From JAMDEO01 sp963775295 (lineage in GTDB: Bacteria > Actinomycetota > Thermoleophilia > RBG-16-64-13), in NCBI GenBank assembly GCA_963775295.1, contig CAVZIK010000006.1, forward strand, positions 2,232,001 through 2,296,000: 64,000 nucleotides of DNA, written 5' to 3'. The notes under the pieces were generated by a model, which searched no databases, was not told the origin of the DNA, and saw nothing but the letters and a program-made list of their open reading frames with translations. Position numbers and translations under genes: made by a program. Shown in pieces: positions 1 through 8,843 of the stretch (the stretch's first letter is position 1; every line of letters starts with the position of its first letter).

Positions 1-918
1 AATAGTGCGCGGGGCGGCATCGTAGATGAGGGCGCTCTCACACGCGCCCTCGAAACCGGCAGAGTGGCATCAGCCGGACTGGACGTGTTCTCGTCGGAGC
101 CCATCCCCGAGGACTTTCCGCTCACGAGGTTCGACAACGTGGTGATGACGCCACACCTGGGGGCCTCCACCACCGAGGGGCAGGACCGCGCTGGCATTAT
201 CGTGTGCGAGCAGATCGTGGCAGGGCTCACCGGAGGTGTCGTGACCTATGCCGTTAATATCCCGTCGGTTTCCAAGGAAGCCATGGAGACCATCGGTCCG
301 TTTCTCCCCTTGGCCCAGACTCTGGGCCAGCTCATGTCGGCGGTTGCCGAGGGCCCGCTCTCCAAGGTCACCGTGCATTACGAGGGCGTGCTTGCGGACC
401 ACGACACCAGGCTCCTGACGCTTGCGGTCACGAAGGGTCTGGTGGAGAACGGCTCCGATGAGGCGGTGAACTTCGTGAACGCGCCCAGCATCGCGGCTGA
501 TAGAGGACTGCAGTTGTCGGAAGCGAAGGACCGTCGCTCCCCGGACTACACGAACCTCATCACGCTGGAGAGCACGGATAAGCAGGGCGTGCTCACCGCG
601 GGCGGTACGGTTTTCGGTCCGAAGAACCGGCTCCGGCTGGTCAAGGTATACCGGCACGCGATCGATATCGAACCTTCTCAGCACATGGTTTTCCTGCGCT
701 ACGAGGACGTTCCCGGGATGATCGGTAGGATCGGCACAATTATAGGCGCCAGTGGCGTCAACATCGCTTTCATGAATGTCGGCCGGAAGAAGGTGGAGGG
801 CAAGGCCATTATGGGCCTCGCTCTGGACGATCGCTTGTCACCGTCGGTGCTCGATGAGATCCGCGCCGTTCCAGGGGTCGACAGCGTGCGCGCCGTCGAA
901 CTCACACCCGTTGTCTAG
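1..918 (+). CDS. serA: D-3-phosphoglycerate dehydrogenase, C-terminal part (cut by window edge)
   Basis: Catalyses NAD-dependent oxidation of 3-phosphoglycerate, the first step of serine synthesis. The frame is open from base 1, so the gene starts before the window. Visible parts are the end of the NAD-binding/catalytic domain (NSARGGIVDE, then GLDVFSSEP and the catalytic-histidine segment TPHLGAST), an intervening substrate-binding (ASB) domain of about 120 residues, and a C-terminal ACT domain (VPGMIGRIGTIIG, VNIAFMNVGR). The ASB-ACT architecture is the long form typical of actinobacteria and bacilli, where serine acts as a feedback inhibitor. serC follows 68 bases downstream on the same strand, so the two probably share a transcript. 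The family call is secure; the N-terminus is not visible. Confidence 0.95.
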   Translation, partial: NSARGGIVDEGALTRALETGRVASAGLDVFSSEPIPEDFPLTRFDNVVMTPHLGASTTEGQDRAGIIVCEQIVAGLTGGVVTYAVNIPSVSKEAMETIGPFLPLAQTLGQLMSAVAEGPLSKVTVHYEGVLADHDTRLLTLAVTKGLVENGSDEAVNFVNAPSIAADRGLQLSEAKDRRSPDYTNLITLESTDKQGVLTAGGTVFGPKNRLRLVKVYRHAIDIEPSQHMVFLRYEDVPGMIGRIGTIIGASGVNIAFMNVGRKKVEGKAIMGLALDDRLSPSVLDEIRAVPGVDSVRAVELTPVV

Positions 919-986
919 CCGGGACCATCGAGAACAACGGCGCTGGCGGCGGCCATGGGCCGAAGACGAAAAGGAGACTCATACTT

Positions 987-2135
987 ATGAAACCCGCAGA
1001 TCGACCGCAGAACCCCTGCTTCTCCTCCGGTCCCTGTGCCAAGCGGCCGGGTTGGAGTGTGGGGGCTCTCGATAGGGCGCTGGTGGGCCGTTCACACCGG
1101 TCCAAAGAAGGTCGGGCCCGCATCAAGGAGGTCTCAGACAGGTCGCGGCAACTGTTAGGCGTGCCCGACGATTACCGCATAGGTCTGGTGCCGGCCTCCG
1201 ACACCGGTGCGGTCGAGATGAGCCTGTGGTCGCTCCTAGGCCCCCGTGGTGTCGACATCCTCGCCTGGGAAAGCTTTGGGCAGGGCTGGGTCACCGATGT
1301 GGTTAAGCAGCTCAGACTCCCGGATGTGCGCGTTCTCGCTGCGGACTACGGTCAGCTTTCCGACCTTTCCCAGGTCGATTTCGGCCGGGATGTCATCTTC
1401 ACCTGGAACGGGACGACCTCAGGGGTCAGGGTGCCGAATGCCGAGTGGATCCCCGACGAGCACGAGGGCCTCGTCATCTGCGACGCGACATCTGCCGTCT
1501 TCGCGATGGATGTGCCTATCGCAAAGCTCGACGTCGTCACCTATTCGTGGCAGAAAGTTCTCGGCGGCGAGGGCCAGCACGGCATGCTGATTCTGAGCCC
1601 GCGTGCGGTGCAGCGTTTGGAGAGTTACGTGCCGTCATGGCCCATGCCCAAGATCTTCCGGATGACCAAGGGCGGCAAGCTGTCGGAGGCGATCTTCCAA
1701 GCCGACACCATCAACACTCCTTCCATGCTCTGCGTTGAAGACGCGTTGGACGGCCTCCGCTGGGCGGAAGGAATCGGCGGACTGCCGGAGCTTGTGCGCC
1801 GGAGCAAGGCCAATCTCGCCGCGGTGACCGAGTGGGTCGCACGGACTCCGTGGGTGGAATTCCTCGCCGAAGACCCGGCGATGCGGTCCAGTACATCGAT
1901 GTGCCTCAAGCTCGTGGAGCCTTGGTTCAAGGGACTATCGGTCGATGACCAGGCGAAGGTGCCCAAGAAGGTGGCCTCCATCTTGGAAGCGGAGGGGGTA
2001 GCGTACGATATCGCCTCATATCGGGACGCTCCTTCGGGACTTCGCCTCTGGGGAGGCGCAACCGTGCTAAAGTCTGATCTAGCGTTGCTGTTCCCGTGGC
2101 TCGATTGGGCCTACGAGGAAGCAAAGAAGGGCTAG
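987..2135 (+). CDS. serC: Phosphoserine aminotransferase
   Basis: A 382-residue PLP enzyme converting 3-phosphohydroxypyruvate plus glutamate to phosphoserine, the second step of serine synthesis. The N-terminal NPCFSSGPCAKRPGW is typical of the archaeal/actinobacterial SerC subtype. The PLP-binding lysine lies in SWQKVLGGEGQHG, around residue 191. The ATG at 987 is preceded by AAGGAG. It follows serA directly, which supports the substrate assignment over other class V aminotransferases. The phosphatase serB is not in the window. Confidence 0.93.
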   Translation: MKPADRPQNPCFSSGPCAKRPGWSVGALDRALVGRSHRSKEGRARIKEVSDRSRQLLGVPDDYRIGLVPASDTGAVEMSLWSLLGPRGVDILAWESFGQGWVTDVVKQLRLPDVRVLAADYGQLSDLSQVDFGRDVIFTWNGTTSGVRVPNAEWIPDEHEGLVICDATSAVFAMDVPIAKLDVVTYSWQKVLGGEGQHGMLILSPRAVQRLESYVPSWPMPKIFRMTKGGKLSEAIFQADTINTPSMLCVEDALDGLRWAEGIGGLPELVRRSKANLAAVTEWVARTPWVEFLAEDPAMRSSTSMCLKLVEPWFKGLSVDDQAKVPKKVASILEAEGVAYDIASYRDAPSGLRLWGGATVLKSDLALLFPWLDWAYEEAKKG

Positions 2136-2170
2136 GGACATTCTTCAGGAGTGGGGGATGTGAGTGGCGG

Positions 2171-2190
2171 GGGCTCGGGAGACCGGGCCC
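2171..2190. terminator. Possible hairpin after serC
   Basis: GGGCTCGG-GAGA-CCGGGCCC can form an 8-bp stem (one G-T pair) with a tetraloop, between the convergent ends of serC and the pilin-like gene. No T-run follows on either strand, so intrinsic termination is uncertain; a Rho gene is present elsewhere in the window. Confidence 0.3.
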
Positions 2191-2219
2191 TCACCGCGCT
2201 TGTGGGGGCTGACACGGCT

Positions 2220-2768
2220 TTAGGCCGTAGGGATACTCACCACGTTGCTGGACTTGTTGCCGTCGGCGTCGATGTAGAAGACATCCACCCATCGGCCCGC
2301 TGAGTCGAATGCAACAACAAGAGTGCCCACCAGTAGGCGGCGTGCCGCAATCGACAAAGCATTTGCTCGGAGGTATTGCAGTTCGGCGGCGTCGGTGATG
2401 ACAATCGCGGGCGGCATTCGCCGCGAATCCGTTGGGATCACGTGGCTGTTGATCACATCGCGGCGTGAGTTCGGAGCACCGAAGGGATTCACGTAGGCGC
2501 TCTTTCCGGCCGACGCCATGCTCTTCTCCAGCTGAAGGCTCAAATAAGCCCCCGCGTCCCCGTCTCCCGAGGATCTGTATTCTGACGAGTAGCCCTCAAC
2601 CAGGTCCTCGTTCACGATGGAAGCGAGACTTTGGAGGTTTGCGTCCAGGACCGATGCTTTGGCACGCGAGTGAAGAGTGGGGACTCCTATTGCCACGAGG
2701 GCGCAGACAATCACGATGATTACCAACAACTCGAGGGCGCTAAAGCCCTTTTCAGAGCGAACGTGCAT
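2220..2768 (-). CDS. Type IV pilin-like (prepilin) protein
   Basis: A 182-residue protein whose N-terminus, MHVRSEKGFSALELLVII, has the prepilin pattern: a short basic leader, the G|F cleavage site, E5 of the mature protein and a long hydrophobic helix. It is expected to be cut by a PilD-type prepilin peptidase and to sit in a type IV pilus or pseudopilus. The rest is globular with no recognised domain. The frame is open further upstream, but the ATG at 2768 puts the leader at normal length. It overlaps the upstream membrane protein by 17 bases, suggesting translational coupling. No other pilus gene is adjacent; the pilB/gspE ATPase at 18.5 kb could serve it. Confidence 0.75.
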   Translation of the reverse strand: MHVRSEKGFSALELLVIIVIVCALVAIGVPTLHSRAKASVLDANLQSLASIVNEDLVEGYSSEYRSSGDGDAGAYLSLQLEKSMASAGKSAYVNPFGAPNSRRDVINSHVIPTDSRRMPPAIVITDAAELQYLRANALSIAARRLLVGTLVVAFDSAGRWVDVFYIDADGNKSSNVVSIPTA

Positions 2769-3678
2769 CGGTCTCTGCGGTTTCACAGGTCGCAACGAGT
2801 GCTGAATGGGTGAATAGCTGCGGGTTGGCTCGGTCTGTGCAACGGTTTCGGGCGACCTCCAAGAATCCAGCCCAGGCGAACAACGCCCAGGACAACATGT
2901 AGCTGGCGTCGGATAACCCACCGGACTGAAACGCCTCGTTGATGTTCTCGTAACCGTAGAAGACATCGGCAGCCAAACCGACCACCAATCCGGCGCAGAA
3001 CAAGGCGATGCTGAGCCTACCCAAAGGCATCTTGTGTAGCATCATCCATGCGATCCCCAACAGCAACAGTAGGTCGCCGATGGGATAGCCAAGTGACAAG
3101 GAGTAGGCAAACAGGTCTTCTCTGCCCGACTGCAATGTGGGGAGTAGGAAGTAATAGAGTATGGCTGCGGCCCCTGCGAGCAAAGCGACGGAAATCACTA
3201 AGAATGAAGCCGAACGTCGCTGTCGGTCTGCGGGGAGGTCGGGAAAGAACAACAGCCCCACAAATATGAGCGGGTAGTACGCGATGTAGCCGGCATCTGC
3301 AGGCGACGGAAACGGTGCGATGCCAAACAAGTTCTGATAAACGAAGAAGAGGACATCGCCCACCAAGAAGCAGGCAAGCCCGGCGGCCAGTAGACGCCAC
3401 GCCCACCGAGAGCGACTCGAAGCCTGGGACATCGATGCGGCTCTCGCGAGAATAGTGGCCAGAAGGCCCATGGGGATCATCCCGAGGTTTGCATAGAGCG
3501 AGCGGTCTGCCGCCTGGCCCCAGTTGGCCAGAACCCCTACGAGGTAGGCCAGACAGAGGGCCGACGCCACCAATATGGTCGGAAGCCAGGGAGTACGCAG
3601 CACGGCCTTTGCGGTGCAGGCTGAAGTTACACCCGATTTGCCGGTTCTGGTTGAAGGAGCCATTGCCACCCTTTTCAT
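2752..3678 (-). CDS. Polytopic membrane protein resembling the sensor half of GGDEF/EAL proteins
   Basis: A 308-residue membrane protein with about nine predicted transmembrane helices. Helices are separated by short loops, and the segment ADAGYIAYYPLIFVGLLFF resembles the membrane region often found ahead of GGDEF or EAL domains in actinobacterial and proteobacterial signalling proteins. The protein stops right after the last helix with a 30-residue tail, so no output domain is present. The ATG at 3678 has AGAGGAG eight bases upstream; the reading frame extends further 5' but without a comparable start. It is divergent from the MFS gene and overlaps the pilin-like gene. Its function is unknown; a role in signalling or pilin regulation is only a guess. 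Confidence 0.6.
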   Translation of the reverse strand: MKRVAMAPSTRTGKSGVTSACTAKAVLRTPWLPTILVASALCLAYLVGVLANWGQAADRSLYANLGMIPMGLLATILARAASMSQASSRSRWAWRLLAAGLACFLVGDVLFFVYQNLFGIAPFPSPADAGYIAYYPLIFVGLLFFPDLPADRQRRSASFLVISVALLAGAAAILYYFLLPTLQSGREDLFAYSLSLGYPIGDLLLLLGIAWMMLHKMPLGRLSIALFCAGLVVGLAADVFYGYENINEAFQSGGLSDASYMLSWALFAWAGFLEVARNRCTDRANPQLFTHSALVATCETAETDARSL

Positions 3679-3775
3679 CCGCGAGTCTCCTCTAGTATCG
3701 GCCAGCACCCAAAGCCCATTAGCGTTTGCCCAAAACGGCCCCGGCTCCCGCGCTCTTGTTGATAGGCTAATAGCC

Positions 3776-5233
3776 ATGAACCGGCCACAGTCGAAAGAAC
3801 CCGCGAAGACCCAGCCAAGCTGGCTGTTGTATGCGCCGGGGTCTGACCCCGAACGCACGCGGGCCATGGTTCTGGCAGTTACCACCTTGGGCGGGTTCCT
3901 CGTGACCTTCATGACGTCGGCCATCAACATCGCCCTGCCGGTGATAGGGGCTGACTTCCACATCTCCGCCGTCACCCTCAGTTGGGTCTCGCTCTCCTAC
4001 ATCCTGGTGGCCGGGGCCACGCTGTTGCCAGCCGGTCGCCTGTCCGACCTGTGCGGGCGTATGCGCTTCTTCACACTCGGCATGGTCATCTTCACGGTTC
4101 TTTCTTTCGCCAGCGTTTTCGCACCCTCAGCGGGAGTCTTGATTGCGCTTCGGGCCGTTCACGGCCTGAGTCTGGCGCTTGGCATGGTGAACGCGACGTC
4201 GTTGGTGATTCTCTGCTACCCGCCTGAGTCACGGGGCAAAGCGTTGGGGTTGAATGTAGCCGGCATCGTTCTGGGCCTCACGTTGGGGCCGGTTCTCGGC
4301 GGGCTTCTCATCCACAATCTTGGATGGCGCAGCCTATTTGCGGCGGTGGGTGTGCTAGGACTCGTAAACCTGATACTCCCGCTGTGGAAGCTGCGGGGGG
4401 TCGAATGGCGGGAGCCCAAGCGAAGTGGCTTCGATGTCCTCGGGTCGCTTATCTCAGCAGCCTCGCTGACCGCCCTCTTGCTGGGATTCTCGCTCTTACC
4501 GGACCCAAGCGGGGAGGCCCTCGTTGGGGCGGGGCTCGTCGGTCTCGTCGCGTTCCTCTGGTGGGAAACCAGGGCGTCCGATCCTCTTCTCCCAGTCGAC
4601 ATGCTCCGGCGGAACCGAGTCTTCGCGTTCTCGAGCGTTGCCGCCTTTCTCAACTATGGCGCCGCCTCTGCGACCGTCTTCCTCATGAGCCTCTACCTTC
4701 AGTTCAACAGAGGGCTCAATGCCGAGACGGCGGGTTTCATACTTGTTGCCGCTACCTTCTTTCAGACCGTCTTCTCGCCGTTGGCGGGGCGACTTGCTGA
4801 TCGGGTCCAGGCCAGGTACGTGGCCTCCAGTGGCATGGCTCTCTCCGTTCTCGGTCTGTTGGCACTAAGCTTCGTGAGCGAGACCACCTCGTACTGGTAC
4901 CTCGTTTTGATGCTCTGTATCCTCGGACTGGGCTTCGCCTTCTTCTCCTCGCCCATCACGTACGCCGTGATGGGAAGCGTGGATCAGCGCTCGATAGGGG
5001 TCGCCTCCGCCACTCTGGCAGCGCTGCGCTTGATCGGGCAGAACATCAGCATGGGCCTAGCGACGCTCGTTCTAGCGCTTGAGGTGGGGCGGCAGGCCAT
5101 CGGGCCGGCGGATTATCCCCACGTACTCACCAGCGTTCGCGTGACCTTTCTCATCTTCACCGTGCTCTGTCTGCTCGGAGTCGGCGCATCACTAGTGGGA
5201 CCTCGACGCCGCGGCGGTCTCACGGCCGACTAG
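3776..5233 (+). CDS. MFS transporter, EmrB/QacA-like (DHA2, 14-helix type)
   Basis: A 485-residue major facilitator protein, probably a proton-driven drug or metabolite exporter. Helix 1 contains TTLGGFLVTFMTSAINIALP; the loop 2-3 signature follows as GRLSDLCGRMRFF, and motif C-like GIVLGLTLGPVLGG lies in helix 5. Length and helix count fit the DHA2 family. The ATG at 3776 is chosen because the hydrophilic N-terminus begins there; upstream codons in the same frame read antisense to the divergent membrane protein. The shared 97-base intergenic region must hold both promoters. The substrate cannot be told from sequence. Confidence 0.85.
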   Translation: MNRPQSKEPAKTQPSWLLYAPGSDPERTRAMVLAVTTLGGFLVTFMTSAINIALPVIGADFHISAVTLSWVSLSYILVAGATLLPAGRLSDLCGRMRFFTLGMVIFTVLSFASVFAPSAGVLIALRAVHGLSLALGMVNATSLVILCYPPESRGKALGLNVAGIVLGLTLGPVLGGLLIHNLGWRSLFAAVGVLGLVNLILPLWKLRGVEWREPKRSGFDVLGSLISAASLTALLLGFSLLPDPSGEALVGAGLVGLVAFLWWETRASDPLLPVDMLRRNRVFAFSSVAAFLNYGAASATVFLMSLYLQFNRGLNAETAGFILVAATFFQTVFSPLAGRLADRVQARYVASSGMALSVLGLLALSFVSETTSYWYLVLMLCILGLGFAFFSSPITYAVMGSVDQRSIGVASATLAALRLIGQNISMGLATLVLALEVGRQAIGPADYPHVLTSVRVTFLIFTVLCLLGVGASLVGPRRRGGLTAD

Positions 5234-5329
5234 GGATGTTCATCGAGACCGGGATTGCGCCTGCGATTTGGCCGATAGCCTTCCGCAGGCTGGCCGGTGC
5301 GGGCGTTCGTGCTGCCGCGCGTGACGAGC

Positions 5330-6688
5330 CTAGTAGACGCCGTAGTCGCGAGCGGCTTGAATCATCGCCCGGAGGTTATCGTCGTTGCCCTGGTGGATGA
5401 CTGCACCGCTGTCCAGCAGGAAACCTCCACCGGGCGCCGCGGTTTCTATCAGCTTGCGACAGTACTCGCGGACGCTCTCTGGGGTTCCCATCTGCAGGAT
5501 GGACAGAGGAACATTTCCCTGTATGGCCGCGACCTTGCCGAGGGTGGCTTTGGCCAGCGCCATGTCGGTGCGATCGAGAAGCCATACAGTCTTTCCCTTG
5601 GGGAGATCGGCGGCAATGGTCTCCAGGCGCGAGTCGAGCTTGCCCTCCCCGAAGAAGAGCGGAATGAACCCCTCGGCGATGAGACCCAGCGCTACGGCGC
5701 GCAAGGTCGGCCAATAGAAGGTCTCGAACTGCTCGGCGCTCAGGTAGCCGTCGGAGCCCTTGTGCAGCGGCCAAAACAGACAGGGTGGAGTTTCCGGGGT
5801 GGTCGAGTCGAGGATCCATCGGACCATCAGCGGCGCCAGGCGCTCGCAAGCGGCGACGACCTTTTCGGGACGGCGGAACAGATCCATAGCGAACTCCCTC
5901 GTGCCGCGAAGGAAATCGCCCAGAAGATCGAAGGGCGCCGCCGGGCCGGGGCCGGCGAGCTGCGGGAATCCCATGGCTTTGAGCCGGGTCTGCGTTTGGA
6001 CGAGACCCTCGGACCACGCGGCCGCCGCTTTGCCCGCGGCAAGTAGGCGCTCCAAACTCTCGATGACCCGGGGGTCGCCCCAGGAGGCCACGTAGCCGGG
6101 CGTCTTGGTTATGCTGGTTAGACTGAAGATGCGGCCGAAACGGGCGAAACCCGCAAAAGCTCCCGCGATTCGCGGCAGGAAGGTCCGTTGCATGAAGTCG
6201 GTTGGATCCTCGATGAGGCGATCGTATTCACCCGCCTTCATCCACTCTTCTTCGTTGTATTGAAAGACGGAGTTCTCCGGACAGCCATGCCCGGGCCAGG
6301 AGTACATGCGATAGTCAAGTAGCTCGAACATCCTGCCAGGTAGGGTGCCCACTGAGAGATTGACCATGGAGTCGGGTTGAAATTCCCGGTTGAAGTCGAC
6401 AAAGGCGCGACTAGCCCGAGCGAAGTCGTACATTCCGTCGCGCGCGGACAGCCCGGCTCGCACGAGCGGGTAGAGTTCGGCCACCAACAACGGGACCGGA
6501 ACGCGATCGGGCGTCTTGTGCAGGCAGATCGCGTCAATAAGGCGTTGAGCTCGGGTTCTATACGCTTCCTCCGCCTCGGTGGAAAGAAAGGAGACGGACG
6601 GGTTCTGCCAAGCATCCAACCTGTGTTGGAGCTTCTCATCGGCGGTCATGTCCGCCCAAGTCGGCTGAACGCCGTCTCCCGCGTTCAT
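5330..6688 (-). CDS. Uroporphyrinogen decarboxylase (URO-D) family protein
   Basis: A 452-residue protein of the URO-D/MtaA superfamily, which includes heme-pathway decarboxylases and corrinoid methyltransferases. N-terminal TPDRVPVPLL resembles the superfamily start, and there are conserved segments around GEGKLDSRLE and LLDRTDMALAK. It lacks both the HxCG zinc-binding motif of MtaA/MtbA methyltransferases (the matching position reads FFGEG) and the Arg-rich MRQAGR motif of HemE. It is therefore neither a classic heme decarboxylase nor a classic methyltransferase. Its ATG overlaps the stop of the PLP decarboxylase by 4 bases (ATGA), so the two are coupled and probably work in one pathway, perhaps on an amino acid or amine. 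Confidence 0.75.
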   Translation of the reverse strand: MNAGDGVQPTWADMTADEKLQHRLDAWQNPSVSFLSTEAEEAYRTRAQRLIDAICLHKTPDRVPVPLLVAELYPLVRAGLSARDGMYDFARASRAFVDFNREFQPDSMVNLSVGTLPGRMFELLDYRMYSWPGHGCPENSVFQYNEEEWMKAGEYDRLIEDPTDFMQRTFLPRIAGAFAGFARFGRIFSLTSITKTPGYVASWGDPRVIESLERLLAAGKAAAAWSEGLVQTQTRLKAMGFPQLAGPGPAAPFDLLGDFLRGTREFAMDLFRRPEKVVAACERLAPLMVRWILDSTTPETPPCLFWPLHKGSDGYLSAEQFETFYWPTLRAVALGLIAEGFIPLFFGEGKLDSRLETIAADLPKGKTVWLLDRTDMALAKATLGKVAAIQGNVPLSILQMGTPESVREYCRKLIETAAPGGGFLLDSGAVIHQGNDDNLRAMIQAARDYGVY

Positions 6689-8193
6689 CGCAGCAACTCC
6701 CGTCCGTGATGACGCAGCGCGTCCATCAACTGCTCGAGGTGGGCAGGGGTGGTGAGCGGGTTGATGATGGTCACCCGGAGGGCGCCGACACCCTCGTGCT
6801 TCGTGGGTACGATGTAGAATTCGCCCGACTCGATGAGGCGCCGTCGCAGCTCAAGTTGAAAGGCACCCAGTTCCGCAGGGGGGGCTTCGCGCAGCTCCAG
6901 GGGAACGTGTCTGAAGGCCACGATGTTGCACTGAGGTTCATGCAGCGGTACGAAGTCCTCTGCGGCCGACAACTTTTCGTAGAAAGAGTGCCCAAGGTCG
7001 AAGGTCACGTCCACCATATCGGCGAACAGCTGCCGCCCGAATAGCGTCCAGACCCCCCAAAGCCCGAACGCAGCCGCCCGCTTCGTGCACTCCACCGTCT
7101 TCATGCCGCTGTCGTATTCCGCCAGACCTGGGGCGGCCGGATCGAAGAGGTAGGGCGCGTCCTGACGGAATGCCTCGAATCGGTTGCTCTTATCACGGTA
7201 GAAGACAAAAGCGCAGAGGCCCGGCACGAAAAGCATCTTATGGGCGTCGAGAATGAGGCTGTCGGCTCGCTCGAGGCCTGCCAGGAGGTGACGATGCCGA
7301 TCGCTCAGCACCGCCGCCCCTCCGTGAGCGGCGTCAACATGGAGCCAGACTGCGTGGCTCGCGCAGACGTCGGCTATTTCCTCGAGTGGATCAAAGGCGC
7401 CAATAGGGGTTGCGCACGCACAAGCAACGACCGCGATGATAGGTTGGTCCCGTGCGCGCATGCGAGCCAGCTCTCGGTCCAGCTGCTGCGGATCCATCCT
7501 TCTTCGAGCATCAAGTCCGACCTGCACTATCTGCCGGCTGCCCAATCCCAGGATGCCGGCGGCGCGGGCCACACTGTAGTGGGCGTCGGCATGGGCGAGC
7601 AGGACGGGCTGCCGGCCGCCGCCCGTCAGCCCGTGTTCCCAGGCATCCTGGAGGGCGACGTTCCGGGCGGTCAACAGGGCTGTGAGGTTCGCGAGAGAGC
7701 CCCCGTGCGTGATAGTGCCCGCAAAGGTATCCGGAGCCCATCCGATCGCCGCACCAAGTTCGCTGATCAGGGCCTGCTCAACGGCGGTTGACCAAGGGCC
7801 CATCTCGTAGATCGCCATCACTTGGTTGGTGATGGAACCGACTGCGTCAAAGAGTCCGGCTAGAGGCACCGGCGCGGGCACCTGGTGGCCGATGTAGCGA
7901 GGGTCGTGCAGGTTCAAACCCCGTTCGAGCATGATCTTCACGATGCGGGAAAACTCAGCGGCGAGGTCTGCCGGAGGAGAACAGGAGTCGCGGTCGTGGA
8001 GCAACGCCGCCGCCTGGCGGATGCCCTCGGAAGGCTCAACCCAAGGCAGGACCGGACCGGCTGACCGTTCGGCTCGTGCGAGGTTGCCGGCCAGCAGATC
8101 GGCCAACCTGTGACCCGCGTCTTCGAGCAGGCAGGGGTCGTAAGCCGCGGCAATGCGTTGCCGGGCTGCGGTGAGTTCGTCTGAAGCGGTCAT
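6685..8193 (-). CDS. PLP-dependent group II decarboxylase (aromatic amino acid / glutamate type)
   Basis: A protein of about 502 residues in the DDC/GAD family, removing the carboxyl group from an amino acid to give an amine. Features are the substrate-loop region DPRYIGHQVPAPVP, the cofactor-contact segment HVDAAHGGAAV and the PLP lysine in DAHKMLFVPG. The ATG at 8193 gives the usual N-terminus; a GTG 36 bases upstream (8229) is also possible and neither has a strong ribosome site. It lies between the Rid gene and the URO-D gene, all on the minus strand. A Rid protein beside a PLP enzyme fits removal of reactive enamine by-products. The true substrate is unknown. Confidence 0.85.
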   Translation of the reverse strand: MTASDELTAARQRIAAAYDPCLLEDAGHRLADLLAGNLARAERSAGPVLPWVEPSEGIRQAAALLHDRDSCSPPADLAAEFSRIVKIMLERGLNLHDPRYIGHQVPAPVPLAGLFDAVGSITNQVMAIYEMGPWSTAVEQALISELGAAIGWAPDTFAGTITHGGSLANLTALLTARNVALQDAWEHGLTGGGRQPVLLAHADAHYSVARAAGILGLGSRQIVQVGLDARRRMDPQQLDRELARMRARDQPIIAVVACACATPIGAFDPLEEIADVCASHAVWLHVDAAHGGAAVLSDRHRHLLAGLERADSLILDAHKMLFVPGLCAFVFYRDKSNRFEAFRQDAPYLFDPAAPGLAEYDSGMKTVECTKRAAAFGLWGVWTLFGRQLFADMVDVTFDLGHSFYEKLSAAEDFVPLHEPQCNIVAFRHVPLELREAPPAELGAFQLELRRRLIESGEFYIVPTKHEGVGALRVTIINPLTTPAHLEQLMDALRHHGRELLR

Positions 8194-8275
8194 GGTGGTG
8201 AGGACGCCCTTGTGTCGTATGTACTGCACGTTGTTGTCCGCTCTAGCTGACGCCCAGGTGTAGGAACCCCGACAA

Positions 8276-8719
8276 CTAGTCGCGAGAAATTACTCCCACC
8301 ACGTCGATCTCGACGAGAAATCGAGGTTGCGCGAGTCCCACCTCCATGAATGTGCTGGCCGGCGGGTCCTCGACGAGTCTGGGAGCGTACTTCTGATAGT
8401 ACTCCAGCTCGGTCTTACGCATCTTTGGGTAGTCCGCGACGTTCTTGAGCAAGATCATGGTCTTGATGATGTTGTTCATGGAGCTGCCCGCGTCTTCCAT
8501 GACCTTCCGCACCTTGTCGAGGGCGATTATCATTTGCTCCTCGAAGATGTCGGTATCCACCGTGACGGTCTCGTCGTTCTGGCCCTGACACCCTGAAACG
8601 AAGATCAGATTTCCGGCCACCACCGCGTTTGCGAACTTGGGCGACTCGGCGGGAACGTTTGGAAATGCCAGCTTCTTGCCACCCCAATAGGCGGGGTAGA
8701 ACTTCACGGATTCACTCAT
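8276..8719 (-). CDS. Rid (YjgF/YER057c/UK114) family protein lacking the catalytic arginine
   Basis: A 147-residue Rid-family protein. Family hallmarks are AVVAGNLIFVSGCQG, the central helix with ALDKVRKVMEDAG, and the C-terminal FLVEIDVVGVIS. In true RidA deaminases an arginine near the C-terminus (PARSCVEV in E. coli) holds the substrate carboxylate; here the equivalent stretch reads PPASTFMEV, with serine in place of arginine. This places it among the Arg-less Rid subfamilies of unknown function rather than RidA proper. The ATG at 8719 has AAGGAGG at ideal spacing. It is the first gene of the run continuing into the PLP decarboxylase. Confidence 0.85.
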   Translation of the reverse strand: MSESVKFYPAYWGGKKLAFPNVPAESPKFANAVVAGNLIFVSGCQGQNDETVTVDTDIFEEQMIIALDKVRKVMEDAGSSMNNIIKTMILLKNVADYPKMRKTELEYYQKYAPRLVEDPPASTFMEVGLAQPRFLVEIDVVGVISRD

Positions 8720-8843
8720 ACCAGTCCTCCTTGACTCACTTTGGTAAGACGGCGTAGCCCGCCGCTCGTCTACAATGGCCGAGGGATGGCCGTCCGTCAA
8801 GCGGTCTATAGTTGCGATGGCCTAACTGTGTGAGAGGGGGCGG

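Noticed and set aside
3575..3775. N-terminal extension of the MFS transporter
   Set aside because: It overlaps the divergent membrane protein's start and promoter and is not needed for helix 1.
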